Notes: generated by a model not told the origin, from the letters alone. A DNA stretch of 27,676 bases from Anaerolineae bacterium (GCA_016926985.1 JAFGNO010000187.1:1-27676); one strand, 5' to 3'. Numbered from the stretch's first letter, positions 14,400 through 21,699 are shown. Numbers and translations: made by a program.

Positions 14400-15395
14400 A
14401 TGCCATCAGATTCAAGTCCTAAAGCATCAGAACAATACAGCCAGATCAGCAATGCCCCCGGACTTGGTGGGCCTGATCGGGGAAAAGATCTTCGGTTGTG
14501 GGGTGCGTTGTTAGGTCGCGAGAGCCGTAGGCGCGAACAGGCTGTGCGCACCATTCGCGCGCTCGAACAGGAACGCTGGTATGCCAATCAGGTGCTGAAT
14601 GCAATTACAACGTTTCAACCCGGGCAGCGTGCCAGCGCCGGGAAATCACTATCACTGTTGGGAGATACCCGGTTTTCTGCCCCGTACTATCTTTCGGAAA
14701 TGGTTGCTGTTCCTGGTGGTTCTGCAATTCTTGGAGACCCGCATTTTCCTGAAGAATCACCGGTTCACACGGTTGTAGTTGAGCCGTTTGCCCTGGCTCA
14801 GTTCCCGGTTACTCAGGCTGCTTACCAGGCATTTGTGAACGCCACGTCACGTAAGGCGCCGCGCAATTGGTCGGGTATTGGACGCCGAAAGCATCCCCGA
14901 CCGGATTCCCTGAATACCCCGGTGGTCTTTGTATCGGCCAGAGATGCCGAGGTATATTGTGAATGGTTGAGCAGTGAGACCGGTTTTACATATCGTCTTC
15001 CAACAGAGGCCGAGTGGTTGTTGGCTGCACGCGGGGATAATGATGCCCGTCGCTATCCCTGGGGTAATGACATTTCCCCCAGGTACCTCAATGCGTGGCT
15101 TGGGCAGCCCATTGGAAACGTCTGCGCGGTTGGATTATTCCCGGAAGGGCGCGGCCCATACGATCATCACGATCAGGCTGGCAATGTCTGGGAATGGTGT
15201 TCGTCACTCTACTGGCCTTATCCTTACAGCAAAGATGACGGACGAGAGGATCCCGGATCAGACTCTGAGTGCCGGGTGATGCATGGGGGATCCTGGCGCA
15301 GTCGTCCAGTTTCCGTTCGTTGTTCGGCCCGGCAGGGAGAACTGCCTTCTGACAGTTTCGACGTGGTAGGGTTTCGCATTGCACGCAGTCCCTGA
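14400..15395 (+). CDS. FGE-sulfatase (SUMF1/EgtB-fold) domain protein with helical N-terminus
   Basis: Residues about 98-330 form the formylglycine-generating-enzyme fold: MVAVPGGSAILGDPHFPEES (101-120), FPVTQAAYQAFV (135-146), YRLPTEAEWLLAARG (198-212), AGNVWEWC (260-267), MHGGSWRS (294-301) and VVGFRIAR (322-329). True FGE uses two closely spaced cysteines in the GGS-x-C segment; here GGSWRSRPVSVRCSAR (296-311) has none at those places and only C308. So sulfatase activation is unlikely. Residues 28-95 are helical, HEAT-like (LRLWGALLGRESRRREQAVR, YANQVLNAITT), resembling the tail of the preceding protein. The ATG at 14400 has only AAGG directly upstream. It overlaps the radical SAM gene by 17 bases. 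Probably a binding or scaffold domain. Confidence 0.85.
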   Translation: MPSDSSPKASEQYSQISNAPGLGGPDRGKDLRLWGALLGRESRRREQAVRTIRALEQERWYANQVLNAITTFQPGQRASAGKSLSLLGDTRFSAPYYLSEMVAVPGGSAILGDPHFPEESPVHTVVVEPFALAQFPVTQAAYQAFVNATSRKAPRNWSGIGRRKHPRPDSLNTPVVFVSARDAEVYCEWLSSETGFTYRLPTEAEWLLAARGDNDARRYPWGNDISPRYLNAWLGQPIGNVCAVGLFPEGRGPYDHHDQAGNVWEWCSSLYWPYPYSKDDGREDPGSDSECRVMHGGSWRSRPVSVRCSARQGELPSDSFDVVGFRIARSP

Positions 15396-16356
15396 TACTC
15401 CTGCTGGCAGGGGTTGCTATGAGCCGGCATATCTTTCGCTCTACCAGTCGGGTATCCTGGCGGAGCGCGTTCATTTGGCCCGTGAGGCACTGCGCTGCTG
15501 CCGGTTATGTGGATGGCAGTGTGGCATTGACAGGAATCTCTCAGTTGGTCCCTGTCGGGTAGGTATCGATCTGGCCGTCTCGACGGCATACCTGCACCAG
15601 GGCGAGGAGCGCCCATTATCACAGGGGGCAGGCTCTGGCGCTATCTTTTTTACATTATGTGAGCTTCGCTGCCAGTACTGCCAGACATTCCGCTGGAATA
15701 TACAGGGGAAAGGTGCCGCGATTATCACAGAGCGCTGCGCTCAGCTTATGCTGGAATTACAGGACAAAGGCGCGTCCAATATCAATCTGGTAACCCCGAC
15801 CCATGTACTGCCGCAGGTGTTGGAATCGGTGGTTATTGCTGCTGAAAGGGGGTTGCACCTGCCGCTGGTCTGGAACTCGGCAGGATACGATTCGCTTGAC
15901 GCGCTGAGGCTCCTGGATGGCATTGTTGATATTTATCTGCCCGACTGTAAATACGGCAACTCAGAATTGGCAAGACGCTTGAGTGGTATCCCTGATTATG
16001 CTGAAGTCAACCGGCAGGCGCTGCGCGAGATGGCGCGCCAGGTGGGCCCGCTTTGCACAGATAGCCAGGGTAAGGCGCAGCGCGGACTGGTTGTACGCCA
16101 TCTTGTGCTTCCGGGTTACATGCAGAACACGGAAGAGGTTCTCAGGTGGATTGCGTCAGAGATGGGCCGGGATGTGTACTTGAGCCTGATGGATCAATAT
16201 GTCCCGGCATACCGGGCCTGGGCAAACCCCAATCTCAATCGAACCATTTCAAGAGGTGAATTTCTTCAGGCTTACCAGCTTGCTCGTGCTCTGGGCTTCA
16301 AGAGCCTCGATGCTTCGTCCGTGCGGTTTGATCAGGATATTGAGGGTGAATGGTAA
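15379..16356 (+). CDS. Radical SAM protein, PflX-like (COG1313-type)
   Basis: The 325-residue protein contains the radical SAM cluster motif CELRCQYC (C94, C98, C101; CxxxCxxC) and a preceding cysteine-rich region CCRLCGWQCG with C59 (40-59), typical of the family often named PflX or putative pyruvate-formate-lyase activator. After it come NLVTPTHVLP, VWNSAGYDS and LVVRHLVLPG, also family hallmarks. The start is taken as TTG at 15379 because the family usually has YEPAYL near residue 15 and no in-frame ATG lies close; GGTAGGG is about 9 bases upstream. It overlaps the FGE-like gene by 17 bases, indicating coupling. No glycyl-radical enzyme is nearby, so the target is unknown. Confidence 0.87.
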   Translation: MHAVPDTPAGRGCYEPAYLSLYQSGILAERVHLAREALRCCRLCGWQCGIDRNLSVGPCRVGIDLAVSTAYLHQGEERPLSQGAGSGAIFFTLCELRCQYCQTFRWNIQGKGAAIITERCAQLMLELQDKGASNINLVTPTHVLPQVLESVVIAAERGLHLPLVWNSAGYDSLDALRLLDGIVDIYLPDCKYGNSELARRLSGIPDYAEVNRQALREMARQVGPLCTDSQGKAQRGLVVRHLVLPGYMQNTEEVLRWIASEMGRDVYLSLMDQYVPAYRAWANPNLNRTISRGEFLQAYQLARALGFKSLDASSVRFDQDIEGEW

Positions 16357-16412
16357 AAACGCGATCGGAGAATACGCTTCGCAGAGGGGTTAAGATTCCT
16401 TTGTAAACAGGA

Positions 16413-16847
16413 ATGGGGGCGGATGTGGTTGATTTGGCTCATAAGGGAAAAAAACTTCCATCATTTTCTTACACCATTGAGTTTCAGAAGGTACGCGAGT
16501 TTTTAATTGCCATCGGTGAACCGGACCCGGTACTCACCGGCGAACCGGTTGTCATACCACCGACTTTTGCGGCCACCTTCCCTTTCTGGGGAGGAGAGGG
16601 CTGGGAAGCGACCTTTGAACGGATTGGTGTTCAGGTGTGGAATATTCTGCATGCAGAGCAGGAGTACGAGTATTTTCTGCCCCTGAAAGTCGGCGATACA
16701 GTCACCTCAGATACCCACATTGCAGATATCTATACTAAAAAGCTGTCCGGTGGTGAACTGGAGTTTGTTCTCTTTGAGACAGAATATACCAATCAGGACG
16801 GTCACCGGGTTCTTATTGATCGGTCACTTGTGATTGTGAGGGGGTAG
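16413..16847 (+). CDS. MaoC-like (FAS1-like) hydratase N-terminal hot-dog subunit
   Basis: This 144-residue protein matches the N-terminal MaoC-like dehydratase domain (hot-dog fold), with the phrases PPTFAATFPFW (49-59), ILHAEQEYEYFLPLKVGDTV and FETEYTNQDG. Such subunits usually lack the catalytic dyad and pair with a MaoC subunit to form an (R)-specific enoyl-CoA hydratase or 3-hydroxyacyl dehydratase. The partner lies 9 bases downstream. The start is uncertain: ATG at 16413 is taken, but GTG at 16425 has a better placed GGGGGCGG. An ATTCCT/AGGAAT inverted repeat (16395-16414) overlaps the ATG and could hide the ribosome-binding site. Substrate not determined. Confidence 0.82.
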   Translation: MGADVVDLAHKGKKLPSFSYTIEFQKVREFLIAIGEPDPVLTGEPVVIPPTFAATFPFWGGEGWEATFERIGVQVWNILHAEQEYEYFLPLKVGDTVTSDTHIADIYTKKLSGGELEFVLFETEYTNQDGHRVLIDRSLVIVRG

Positions 16848-16856
16848 AGGGGTATC

Positions 16857-17288
16857 ATGACAGTCTGTTTTGAGGATGTTACGGTGGGCGACGATGTCCC
16901 CAAACTCGACAAGGGGCCGATCATGGACATCGAGCTGGTGCGCTATGCTGGTGCAGTCGGCGATTTCAACCCTATCCACACTGTACCCAAAGTGGCGCAG
17001 TTTGTAGGGCTGGAAGGCATCATTGCCCATGGAATGATGATTATGGCTTACGCTGGTCAGATGCTCACGGCCTGGGCGGGTCCGAATTCAATGCGGCGGT
17101 TTAAAGCCCGGTTCAGTGGCATGACCAGGCCCGGAGAAGCTGTCGTCTGCCAGGCATCTGTTCTTGAGTTGTTTGAAGAAGACGGGGAAGCACGTGCCTC
17201 AGGACGTTTTACTGTCAAGGGTAAAGATGATGCTTCTCTCAAACTAAAAGGTGAGTTTACCGTTGCACTACCCAGACGCAGCCGCTGA
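16857..17288 (+). CDS. MaoC-like enoyl-CoA hydratase, catalytic subunit
   Basis: The 143-residue hot-dog protein carries the hydratase-2 signature YAGAVGDFNPIHTVPKVAQ (30-48), with the catalytic pair Asp36 and His41, and GIIAHGMMIMAYAGQM (54-69). It should hydrate trans-2-enoyl-CoA to (R)-3-hydroxyacyl-CoA, or carry out the reverse dehydration. AGAGGGG lies 5 bases before the ATG at 16857. With the preceding subunit it forms a likely heterodimer, as in heteromeric MaoC hydratases of actinobacterial steroid and mycolate pathways. The closeness of acyl-CoA dehydrogenases on the other strand supports a role in acyl-CoA metabolism. Direction and chain length are unknown. Confidence 0.9.
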   Translation: MTVCFEDVTVGDDVPKLDKGPIMDIELVRYAGAVGDFNPIHTVPKVAQFVGLEGIIAHGMMIMAYAGQMLTAWAGPNSMRRFKARFSGMTRPGEAVVCQASVLELFEEDGEARASGRFTVKGKDDASLKLKGEFTVALPRRSR

Positions 17289-18366
17289 GTCACGGGCCAG
17301 GCAGGTAGCGCTCAACATCGGGGTTATCTCAATGATAGCCACAATCATCATTACGGTGGTTGTGCTGGCCTATTTCGGCTGGGACCCGCTCCGGTTTGTG
17401 CGGATTGGAACACGCTTCAGTGAGTTTGACCCGGAAGGCACAATCGGCTATGACGGGCAGTACTATTACTATCTGGCCACAGGCAGGATACAGGCTGTTC
17501 TTGATGGGCATGTTCCTGCCTATCGCCTGATGCGGGTTTTATACCCACTTACTGCAATGGTCCTCACGCTGGGGGGACGCGCGCTTATACCCTGGTCCCT
17601 GATTGCAATCAACCTGGTTTCGTTCCCTGTCGTCATTGCCTTATTGGCATATCTGATGGGGCTGTGGGGTGCCCGTCCAGGTTTCAGCCTGGCGGTTATG
17701 TGCTGGATAGGCAGCCTGATCGTTCTGATCATGGATCTGAGTGAGCTATACAGCCTGGCTTTTGGGCTGGCAGGGTTGGCGGCAGTAGTTCACAGACAAC
17801 GCCTGGTCGCAGGCTTTCTGTTAGCGCTTGCCATGCTTGCCAAAGAAAGCGCTGTTGTGATTATCGCCGGGTTGTTCCTGTATCTGGTTGTGAATAAGCA
17901 GTACAGCCTTATCCTGAAAACCTGTGTCTTGCCATTGGCTATCTGGGGCGGATGGGTTTTGTTTATCTGGCTGTGGCTTGGTCAGAATCCGCTGGCAGCA
18001 GAAGCCGGCTCCTTCCAATTGCCTTTGGTTGGCCTGCTGACCATCGATTGGCCAGAGCGAATGGCGGCTTCTGCCATCTGGGTCGGTGTGCCAGCTTTGC
18101 TTCTTTTTGCAGGCGCAGTTTACCATGCGATCAGGCGGCGGTCGCTGTCTCTATCGGTTGCGTTGCTGATGGCGACCTCTGTCTTTGTGATGGTCCTATC
18201 TGAGTACACCTGGCGCGAACCAGTTGCTACATTCAGAGTTGCCACGCCGCTGATCGTATTTGCGCTGCTGTTCTTCTCTGAACACTACCCGCGATTGCTG
18301 CCATTTGCGGTTGCGTTCTGGTCGCCGACCTGCCTGCTTATCCCCTATATCCTGCCACTGATATAA
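17251..18366 (+). CDS. Polytopic membrane protein, possible GT-C-like glycopolymer protein
   Basis: The 371-residue protein has about nine hydrophobic segments, the first at about 20-43. Soluble loop motifs EGTIGYDGQYYYYLATG (62-78) and AYRLMRVLYPLTA (90-102) resemble membrane proteins of cell-surface glycopolymer formation. The family is related in layout to GT-C glycosyltransferases; this is recalled from family patterns, and I see no definite catalytic motif beyond acidic D60 and D68. The proposed GTG start at 17251 overlaps the hydratase by 38 bases; an ATG at 17332 would cut into the first span. The stop is embedded in the terminator at 18361-18403. Its function with the hydratases is unclear; co-transcription may be incidental. 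Confidence 0.7.
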   Translation: MSLPLHYPDAAAESRARQVALNIGVISMIATIIITVVVLAYFGWDPLRFVRIGTRFSEFDPEGTIGYDGQYYYYLATGRIQAVLDGHVPAYRLMRVLYPLTAMVLTLGGRALIPWSLIAINLVSFPVVIALLAYLMGLWGARPGFSLAVMCWIGSLIVLIMDLSELYSLAFGLAGLAAVVHRQRLVAGFLLALAMLAKESAVVIIAGLFLYLVVNKQYSLILKTCVLPLAIWGGWVLFIWLWLGQNPLAAEAGSFQLPLVGLLTIDWPERMAASAIWVGVPALLLFAGAVYHAIRRRSLSLSVALLMATSVFVMVLSEYTWREPVATFRVATPLIVFALLFFSEHYPRLLPFAVAFWSPTCLLIPYILPLI

Positions 18367-18403
18367 AAACACCGGGAAACTGACTGCCCCGGTGTTTTTA
18401 TAT
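18361..18403. terminator. Bidirectional terminator, 16-bp perfect inverted repeat
   Basis: ATATAAAAACACCGGG (18361-18376) pairs perfectly with 18388-18403, loop of 11 bases. The GC core is followed by GTTTTTATAT in both directions, a good intrinsic terminator. It lies between the membrane protein (whose TAA, 18364-18366, is inside the stem) and the convergent acyl-CoA dehydrogenase gene. Confidence 0.92.
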
Positions 18404-18416
18404 CGGTGGTGTTGGC

Positions 18417-19703
18417 TTATGCCGGCAGTTCGCTTGAACTGTAGTTTAACACATGTCGGGCGACAATAAGCTGGTTAATCTCATGTGTGCCCTCATAAAG
18501 GTCGGCGATCTTCGCATCTCGCATTAGTTTTTCGACCAGCAGTTCGCGGCTGTATCCCAGCGGCCCCAGAATTTCGACACATTTTTCTGCGATTCGGGTA
18601 CTGCTCTGGCCGGCTTTGGCCTTACACATGCTCGATTCAAGCGCGTTGGGTTCGCGATGATCCATCATTGAGCCGGCGCGGAGGGTCAGCAGCCAGGTGG
18701 CTTTCAGTTCGGCTTCCATATCGATGATGTCGCGCTCAATAGCGGTTTGCTCATGGGGAGGCGCATCATACCGGATGGTTATGCCGGCTTCTTCCAGCTT
18801 CTTTTTTGTGATTTCCAGTGCAGCCCTGGCGACACCAACTGCTGATGCTGCGATAATGGGACGGGAGGTATCGAAGGTCTTCATTGCCCCCTTGAAGCCT
18901 TTTCTGCTCTCCGGGTCACGTTTGCGAACTTCCGGGCTGCCCAGGATGTTGTCGTAGGGGATCCTGGCGTTATCAAAGACAATCGACACCGTGTCACTGG
19001 CACGGATGCCGTATTTTTCTTCCTGCTTCACCACGCTGACACCGGGCGTACCGGCTTCCACAACAAAGGATTTCATCCCGGAGCGCCCGGCGCTTTTATC
19101 AATGGTTGCCCACACCACAACCAAACCGTTAGATTCGTCCAGTGCGAGCTTCCCGCTTGTGCAGAAGATCTTCTCGCCATTCAGGACCCATTCATTGGTT
19201 TCTTCATCTAAGGTGGCGGTTGCTGAGATAGCAGAGGTGTCGGAACCCGCGCCTGGTTCAGTCATTGCCATTGCCCCCCAGGTAGGGTCTCCCTTGGAGT
19301 CGGCAAATCGGCCGAGAAATCTGATTTTCTGTTCCAGCGTACCAACAGCTTCAATTGCCGTGCCGCCCAACAGGGCGGAAGGAGTGCACAAATACTGTCC
19401 CACATCACCCCACGCCAGCATCTCAACTGTGTGCATCATCCCCACAACGTAAGTACTGACTCGCTTCTCGCCCTCCTGTGATCGCTCAGGGGATTCTGCT
19501 TCCTCCGCTTTCCGCTTCTCCCGTTCAAGCGAGGCTTTCTGCATGTCGGCCATTACCGGCCACATCATTTTGATATACTGCTCAGGTCGCTGATGCTCAT
19601 TTTCGTCCAGTTCGCGGGCAAACGGGCGCATGACCTCTTTGGCGACGTATTCCGTCATCTGAAGCTGGCCTTTTAATTTCCCGGGAAGTTCAAAGTCAAT
19701 CAT
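18417..19703 (-). CDS. Acyl-CoA dehydrogenase with charged N-terminal insertion
   Basis: The 428-residue FAD enzyme oxidises acyl-CoA to trans-2-enoyl-CoA and passes electrons to ETF. It shows AMAMTEPGAGSDTSAIS (144-160), NGEKIFCTSG (175-184), the FAD/adenine-binding LGPLGYSRELLVEKLMRDAK (379-398) and the catalytic base in LYEGTHEINQ (Glu404). Residues about 55-82 are an unusual, highly charged stretch (MQKASLEREKRKAEEAESPE and following) in the N-terminal helical domain. AGGAGC precedes the ATG by about 7 bases. It is last in the tetR-acd-acd operon, 29 bases after the other dehydrogenase. Chain-length specificity cannot be read. Confidence 0.94.
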   Translation of the reverse strand: MIDFELPGKLKGQLQMTEYVAKEVMRPFARELDENEHQRPEQYIKMMWPVMADMQKASLEREKRKAEEAESPERSQEGEKRVSTYVVGMMHTVEMLAWGDVGQYLCTPSALLGGTAIEAVGTLEQKIRFLGRFADSKGDPTWGAMAMTEPGAGSDTSAISATATLDEETNEWVLNGEKIFCTSGKLALDESNGLVVVWATIDKSAGRSGMKSFVVEAGTPGVSVVKQEEKYGIRASDTVSIVFDNARIPYDNILGSPEVRKRDPESRKGFKGAMKTFDTSRPIIAASAVGVARAALEITKKKLEEAGITIRYDAPPHEQTAIERDIIDMEAELKATWLLTLRAGSMMDHREPNALESSMCKAKAGQSSTRIAEKCVEILGPLGYSRELLVEKLMRDAKIADLYEGTHEINQLIVARHVLNYSSSELPA

Positions 19704-19732
19704 TTTTTGCTCCTATTCTCCACGCGTGGCTG

Positions 19733-20833
19733 CTAGACGATGGCCAATCCATCAAATGTCGAAAACCCACGGGCATTACGCAAATAACGTTCAGACGGAT
19801 ACTCGCGGATATACCCGTAGCCGCCCAGTGTTTGCACACCCGAATCGGCAACAAACAGGGACATCTTGCTGGTGTAATGCTTGACCAGGGTTGCCTCATG
19901 TTTGAAGGGCATTCCCTTGTCTACCCGCCAGGCTGCTTCCCAGACCAGCATTCTCGCTGCATCAACTTCGATGGCCATGTCGGCGATCTTGAAGGCTATT
20001 GCCTGCTTGGTCGCAATCGGAACCCTGAATTGCACGCGCTCTTTGGCATAGTCGCGCGCATACTCCAGGGCGGCGCGGGCAACCCCCACTGCTAAAGCTC
20101 CCAGGGCGATCCGGCTGCGGCTCAGGATGGCATCAAAATCAGTCCCTGTTTCACCACCCAGCCGATTCTCCAGCGGTATGTGAACACCAGATAAGCCGAC
20201 GCTGTAAGTAGGCAGTGCTTGAATACCCATCAGCTTTTCACGCTCACCGATGGTGATCCCCGCGGCTCCTTTTTCAACAATATACCCATCTACTTTCCCC
20301 GATTCGCTGTCCTTTGCATAGATGATGAATTTTTGTGCATCGACTGCCAGGGGAACATATGCCTTTTGGCCATTGAGTGTATAGCCTTCGCCAGTTGCCG
20401 TAGCGGTTGTCTCTGGTCGCCAGGGGTCAAAGGTAATGCTGGGCTCGATCAGCCCGGCGGTCATGATGGGCCGATCTGCATCTACAAACAGGGGGAGGTA
20501 GGTCTGTTTTTGGCTATCGGTTCCGCAGCACAATACCGGTAAGGCAAACAGCGCGGGTGTCCAGATTTCCAGGGCAACCGACAGGTCCCCCCAGGCCAGC
20601 TCTTCCAGCGCCAGCACGCCGGTGATGGTCGGCTGCTCGTCGGCATAGCCCCCGTAGGATTCGGGGATCAGGCCGGGAAGCAGGCCGAGTTCCCATCCCC
20701 GGCTTATGACGTCTGCAGGGACCTTCTTTTCCTCATCTGCATCATGGGCTATTTTTCGAATATCCACGTTGGCAAATCGCCGGACCGTGTCAACCAGCAT
20801 CTGCTGTTCTTGGGTCGGTGTGCAAGAAATCAT
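19733..20833 (-). CDS. Acyl-CoA dehydrogenase family protein with variant active site
   Basis: The 366-residue protein has the family layout: LALEELAWGDLSVALEIWTP (74-93), NGQKAYVPLAVDAQ (154-167), GALAVGVARAALEYARDYA (245-263), RVQFRVPIATKQAIAFKIAD (266-285) and QTLGGYGYIREYPSERYLRN (334-353). Two sites differ from the norm. The substrate/FAD loop usually TEPGAGSD is IEPSITFDPW (129-138). The usual YEGT near the end is FDGL, placing Asp361 where the catalytic Glu is expected, and the protein ends five residues later. GGGAGC precedes the ATG at 20833. It may pair with the canonical dehydrogenase downstream as a heteromer, as in some steroid-degrading ACADs; this is inference. Confidence 0.9.
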   Translation of the reverse strand: MISCTPTQEQQMLVDTVRRFANVDIRKIAHDADEEKKVPADVISRGWELGLLPGLIPESYGGYADEQPTITGVLALEELAWGDLSVALEIWTPALFALPVLCCGTDSQKQTYLPLFVDADRPIMTAGLIEPSITFDPWRPETTATATGEGYTLNGQKAYVPLAVDAQKFIIYAKDSESGKVDGYIVEKGAAGITIGEREKLMGIQALPTYSVGLSGVHIPLENRLGGETGTDFDAILSRSRIALGALAVGVARAALEYARDYAKERVQFRVPIATKQAIAFKIADMAIEVDAARMLVWEAAWRVDKGMPFKHEATLVKHYTSKMSLFVADSGVQTLGGYGYIREYPSERYLRNARGFSTFDGLAIV

Positions 20834-20871
20834 ACTTTTGCTCCCTCACTCATACTAAGGATAATGTAAAT

Positions 20872-21465
20872 TCACCCCTTCTTGTCAGGGGACGGTCGCT
20901 TAAGCATTCCAAGTACGAACAGATCGAAGAATATCTCGGCTATTTCTGCAGCTGACAGCCTGCCCTCTGGTCGATACCAGCGGGTCATCCAGTTCACCAT
21001 TCCGAAAAGCGCATGCACGCTGATGGACAGATCGCCTTTGCGGAAATAACCACAGGCAACACATTCGTCTACAATCCTCCGGAACAGCAATTCAAACTCG
21101 TCGCGCAGTGCCACATACTTATGCAGGTATTCTTCACCCAGCCCGCGGTCTTCTCGCAGGAAGACCGCAGCGCCCTGCAGGTTTTCAGCAATCAGTGTCG
21201 CATGTCTGGTTATGGCCTGTTGCAGTTTGGTGAGGCAATCCTGATCCGACTCTGCGATTGCCTGGACATCCTTAATCAGGCTGGTCATCCCGGTTTCCAG
21301 GATCGCGAGGAGAATAGCTTCCTTGCTTTCAAAGTGGTGATAGAGGCTTGGCTTTTTGATATCTACTTCGCGGGCAATGTCGCGCATTGACGTGGCGTGA
21401 TAGCCATTCTGGTTGAATAAGGCTATCGCAGCCTCAACGATGCTATCTCGGGTAGCTTTCGCCAT
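20872..21465 (-). CDS. TetR/AcrR-family transcriptional regulator
   Basis: The 197-residue protein has an N-terminal TetR DNA-binding domain: RDSIVEAAIALFNQNGYHAT (6-25), then SMRDIAREVDIKKPSLYHHF (26-45) as the helix-turn-helix, then ESKEAILLAIL. The C-terminal ligand-binding half is helical. The frame extends to 21525, but MAKATRDS at 21465, with AGGAGATG directly upstream, is the natural start; the extension crosses the promoter and operator. It is first in the operon with two acyl-CoA dehydrogenases, 38 bases ahead of the second gene. The palindrome at 21473-21492 in its own promoter suggests autorepression. An acyl-CoA ligand is likely by analogy with FadR/PsrA-type TetR regulators. Confidence 0.93.
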   Translation of the reverse strand: MAKATRDSIVEAAIALFNQNGYHATSMRDIAREVDIKKPSLYHHFESKEAILLAILETGMTSLIKDVQAIAESDQDCLTKLQQAITRHATLIAENLQGAAVFLREDRGLGEEYLHKYVALRDEFELLFRRIVDECVACGYFRKGDLSISVHALFGMVNWMTRWYRPEGRLSAAEIAEIFFDLFVLGMLKRPSPDKKG

Positions 21466-21472
21466 GACATCT

Positions 21473-21492
21473 CCTACCGACCGGTCGGTAGG
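21473..21492. promoter_or_regulatory. Palindromic TetR-type operator
   Basis: CCTACCGACCGGTCGGTAGG is a perfect 20-bp palindrome between the tetR start codon (21465) and its -10 element (21496-21501). The predicted start of transcription (about 21489) falls inside it, so a bound repressor would block initiation. Size and symmetry suit a TetR dimer or pair of dimers. Confidence 0.88.
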
Positions 21493-21495
21493 TTT

Positions 21496-21525
21496 AGTAT
21501 AAGGTCTCTTCCAGTTCTGAGTCAA
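21496..21525 (-). promoter_or_regulatory. Promoter of the tetR-acd-acd operon
   Basis: On the minus strand TTGACT (21525-21520) and TATACT (21501-21496) are separated by 18 bases. The palindromic operator begins 3 bases after the -10. Confidence 0.75.
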
Positions 21526-21592
21526 GTGCTCGCCGGTTGGTCAGAACTGGTGCATTTCCTGGCTGATTTGCCGGGGCTGTGTGCAAAATGGG

Positions 21593-21646
21593 TGACAGGT
21601 TGACATTTGTCAGGACTATGATTGTGGACATCTTTCTATGTCCCAC
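21593..21646 (+). promoter_or_regulatory. Repeat-rich upstream region of tkt
   Basis: TGACA occurs at 21593-21597 and 21601-21605, the second forming TGACA-TT-TGTCA (21601-21612). A further imperfect inverted repeat GTGGACAT/ATGTCCCAC lies at 21624-21646. TTGACA (21600-21605), TATGAT (21617-21622) and TAAAAT (21648-21653) offer promoter pieces, but no pair has standard spacing, so the tkt promoter is not settled. A regulatory site is possible. Confidence 0.35.
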
Positions 21647-21699
21647 ATAAAATAGGCTTTAACAAGTCCTTTGCCACCAGCCGATATGGAGCGCAAAAA

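Noticed and set aside
14400..15395. Reading this gene as a functional sulfatase-activating formylglycine-generating enzyme
   Set aside because: The two catalytic cysteines are absent and no sulfatase is nearby; only the fold is supported.
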